From Massilia litorea (GTDB lineage Bacteria; Pseudomonadota; Gammaproteobacteria; Burkholderiales; Burkholderiaceae_D): a DNA stretch of 64,000 bases. A program made the position numbers and the translations under genes. This document shows positions 63,782 through 64,000 of the stretch, piece by piece. Every line of letters begins with the position of its first letter. Position 1 is the stretch's first letter. The notes under the pieces were generated by a model. That model worked only from the letters and a program-made list of their open reading frames with translations, was not told the DNA's origin and searched no databases. Where the stretch lies: positions 4,526,001 to 4,590,000 of the forward strand of contig NZ_CP062941.1 of assembly GCF_015101885.1 (NCBI RefSeq). The letters are read 5' to 3'.

Positions 63782-64000
63782 ATGCTTACACTTACACCCG
63801 GCGAACGCAGCGCGTTGCGCGCGGAAGCCCATGGCCTGAAACCTGTGGTCATGGTCGGCGAATCGGGCCTGACGGAATCCGTCATGAAGGAAATCGCCGG
63901 CAGCCTCGACGCACACGGCCTGATCAAGGTCCGCGTTTTCGGCGATGACCGCGAAGCGCGTGTCGCCATGTACGAACAGATCTGCAGCGACCTCGACGCG
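63782..64000 (+). CDS. yhbY: CRS1-YhbY domain RNA-binding protein (3' end outside window)
   Basis: The first 73 residues are visible: MLTLTPGERSALRAEAHGLKPVVMVGESGLTESVMKEIAGSLDAHGLIKVRVFGDDREARVAM. This is the YhbY family, with the GxxG-like loop (VGESGLT) of the CRM fold. It associates with pre-50S ribosomal particles. The pairing with divergent rlmE is conserved in betaproteobacteria. The short intergenic region must hold both promoters. Confidence 0.95.
   Translation, partial: MLTLTPGERSALRAEAHGLKPVVMVGESGLTESVMKEIAGSLDAHGLIKVRVFGDDREARVAMYEQICSDLDA

Overview
The window is a piece of a high-GC betaproteobacterial chromosome, most likely Oxalobacteraceae of the Massilia/Janthinobacterium type. 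This rests on strong G/C bias at third codon positions, the conserved orders yhbY / rlmE-ftsH-folP-glmM and cysS-alkA-accA-tilS-lysC, a PHA phasin, a large signal-bearing TonB-dependent receptor and a short TssA-type T6SS gene. No rRNA, complete insertion sequence, prophage or CRISPR array was seen.

Layout. 1-5.7 kb: a partial NDP-forming acyl-CoA synthetase-like (Pat-type) protein, a CDF cation transporter, and a CopA copper ATPase whose reading frame runs into a CopZ chaperone, under a CueR-type promoter. 5.7-11.8 kb: tssG and tssF (T6SS baseplate), two small genes, an L,D-transpeptidase, and tRNA-Ser(GCU) next to a nested palindrome. 11.8-20 kb: housekeeping block lysC, tilS, accA, alkA, cysS, then divergent ppiA, ppiB, lpxH. 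20-27 kb: an NHL-repeat lipoprotein, a YtrA-type GntR/ABC operon with a leader peptide and a GGTG-N16-CACC operator, yceH and cysE. 27-34 kb: rlmB and rnr (with a broken 3' frame), three identical tRNA-Leu(CAG) genes, cueR, an attC-like hairpin and a phasin. 33.6-36 kb: tssA with a 5'-truncated tssH and a proline/alanine-rich membrane protein. 36-40 kb: a FAN1-like nuclease and a RecB-nuclease/XPD-helicase fusion behind a LexA box. 40-43 kb: a LiaF-like, LytS/LytTR signalling operon. 43-48 kb: small basic proteins, a TonB receptor and a DUF1460 lipoprotein. 48-54 kb: the remains of an exopolysaccharide locus, a UDP-sugar dehydratase and wza flanking a deletion scar, then a TonB/TolA-like protein. 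54-58.5 kb: GH1-like glycosidase, MBL hydrolase, M28 peptidase, SRPBCC protein, tRNA-Arg and tRNA-Pro. 58.6-64 kb: glmM, folP, ftsH, rlmE and partial yhbY.

Themes. Copper homeostasis genes are split by about 27 kb but share matching 19-bp-spacer CueR promoters. T6SS genes are present only as two separated fragments, one ending in a truncated ClpV. An exopolysaccharide cluster appears to have collapsed, leaving the 5' ends of a nucleotide-sugar dehydrogenase and a Wzc-like gene facing each other. The strongest candidate for a little-described functional system is the SOS-box-controlled two-gene FAN1-like nuclease plus nuclease-helicase operon at 36.1-40.1 kb. Other notable items are the CopA-CopZ read-through fusion with an internal ribosome binding site and the 98-bp attC-like hairpin before the phasin gene.
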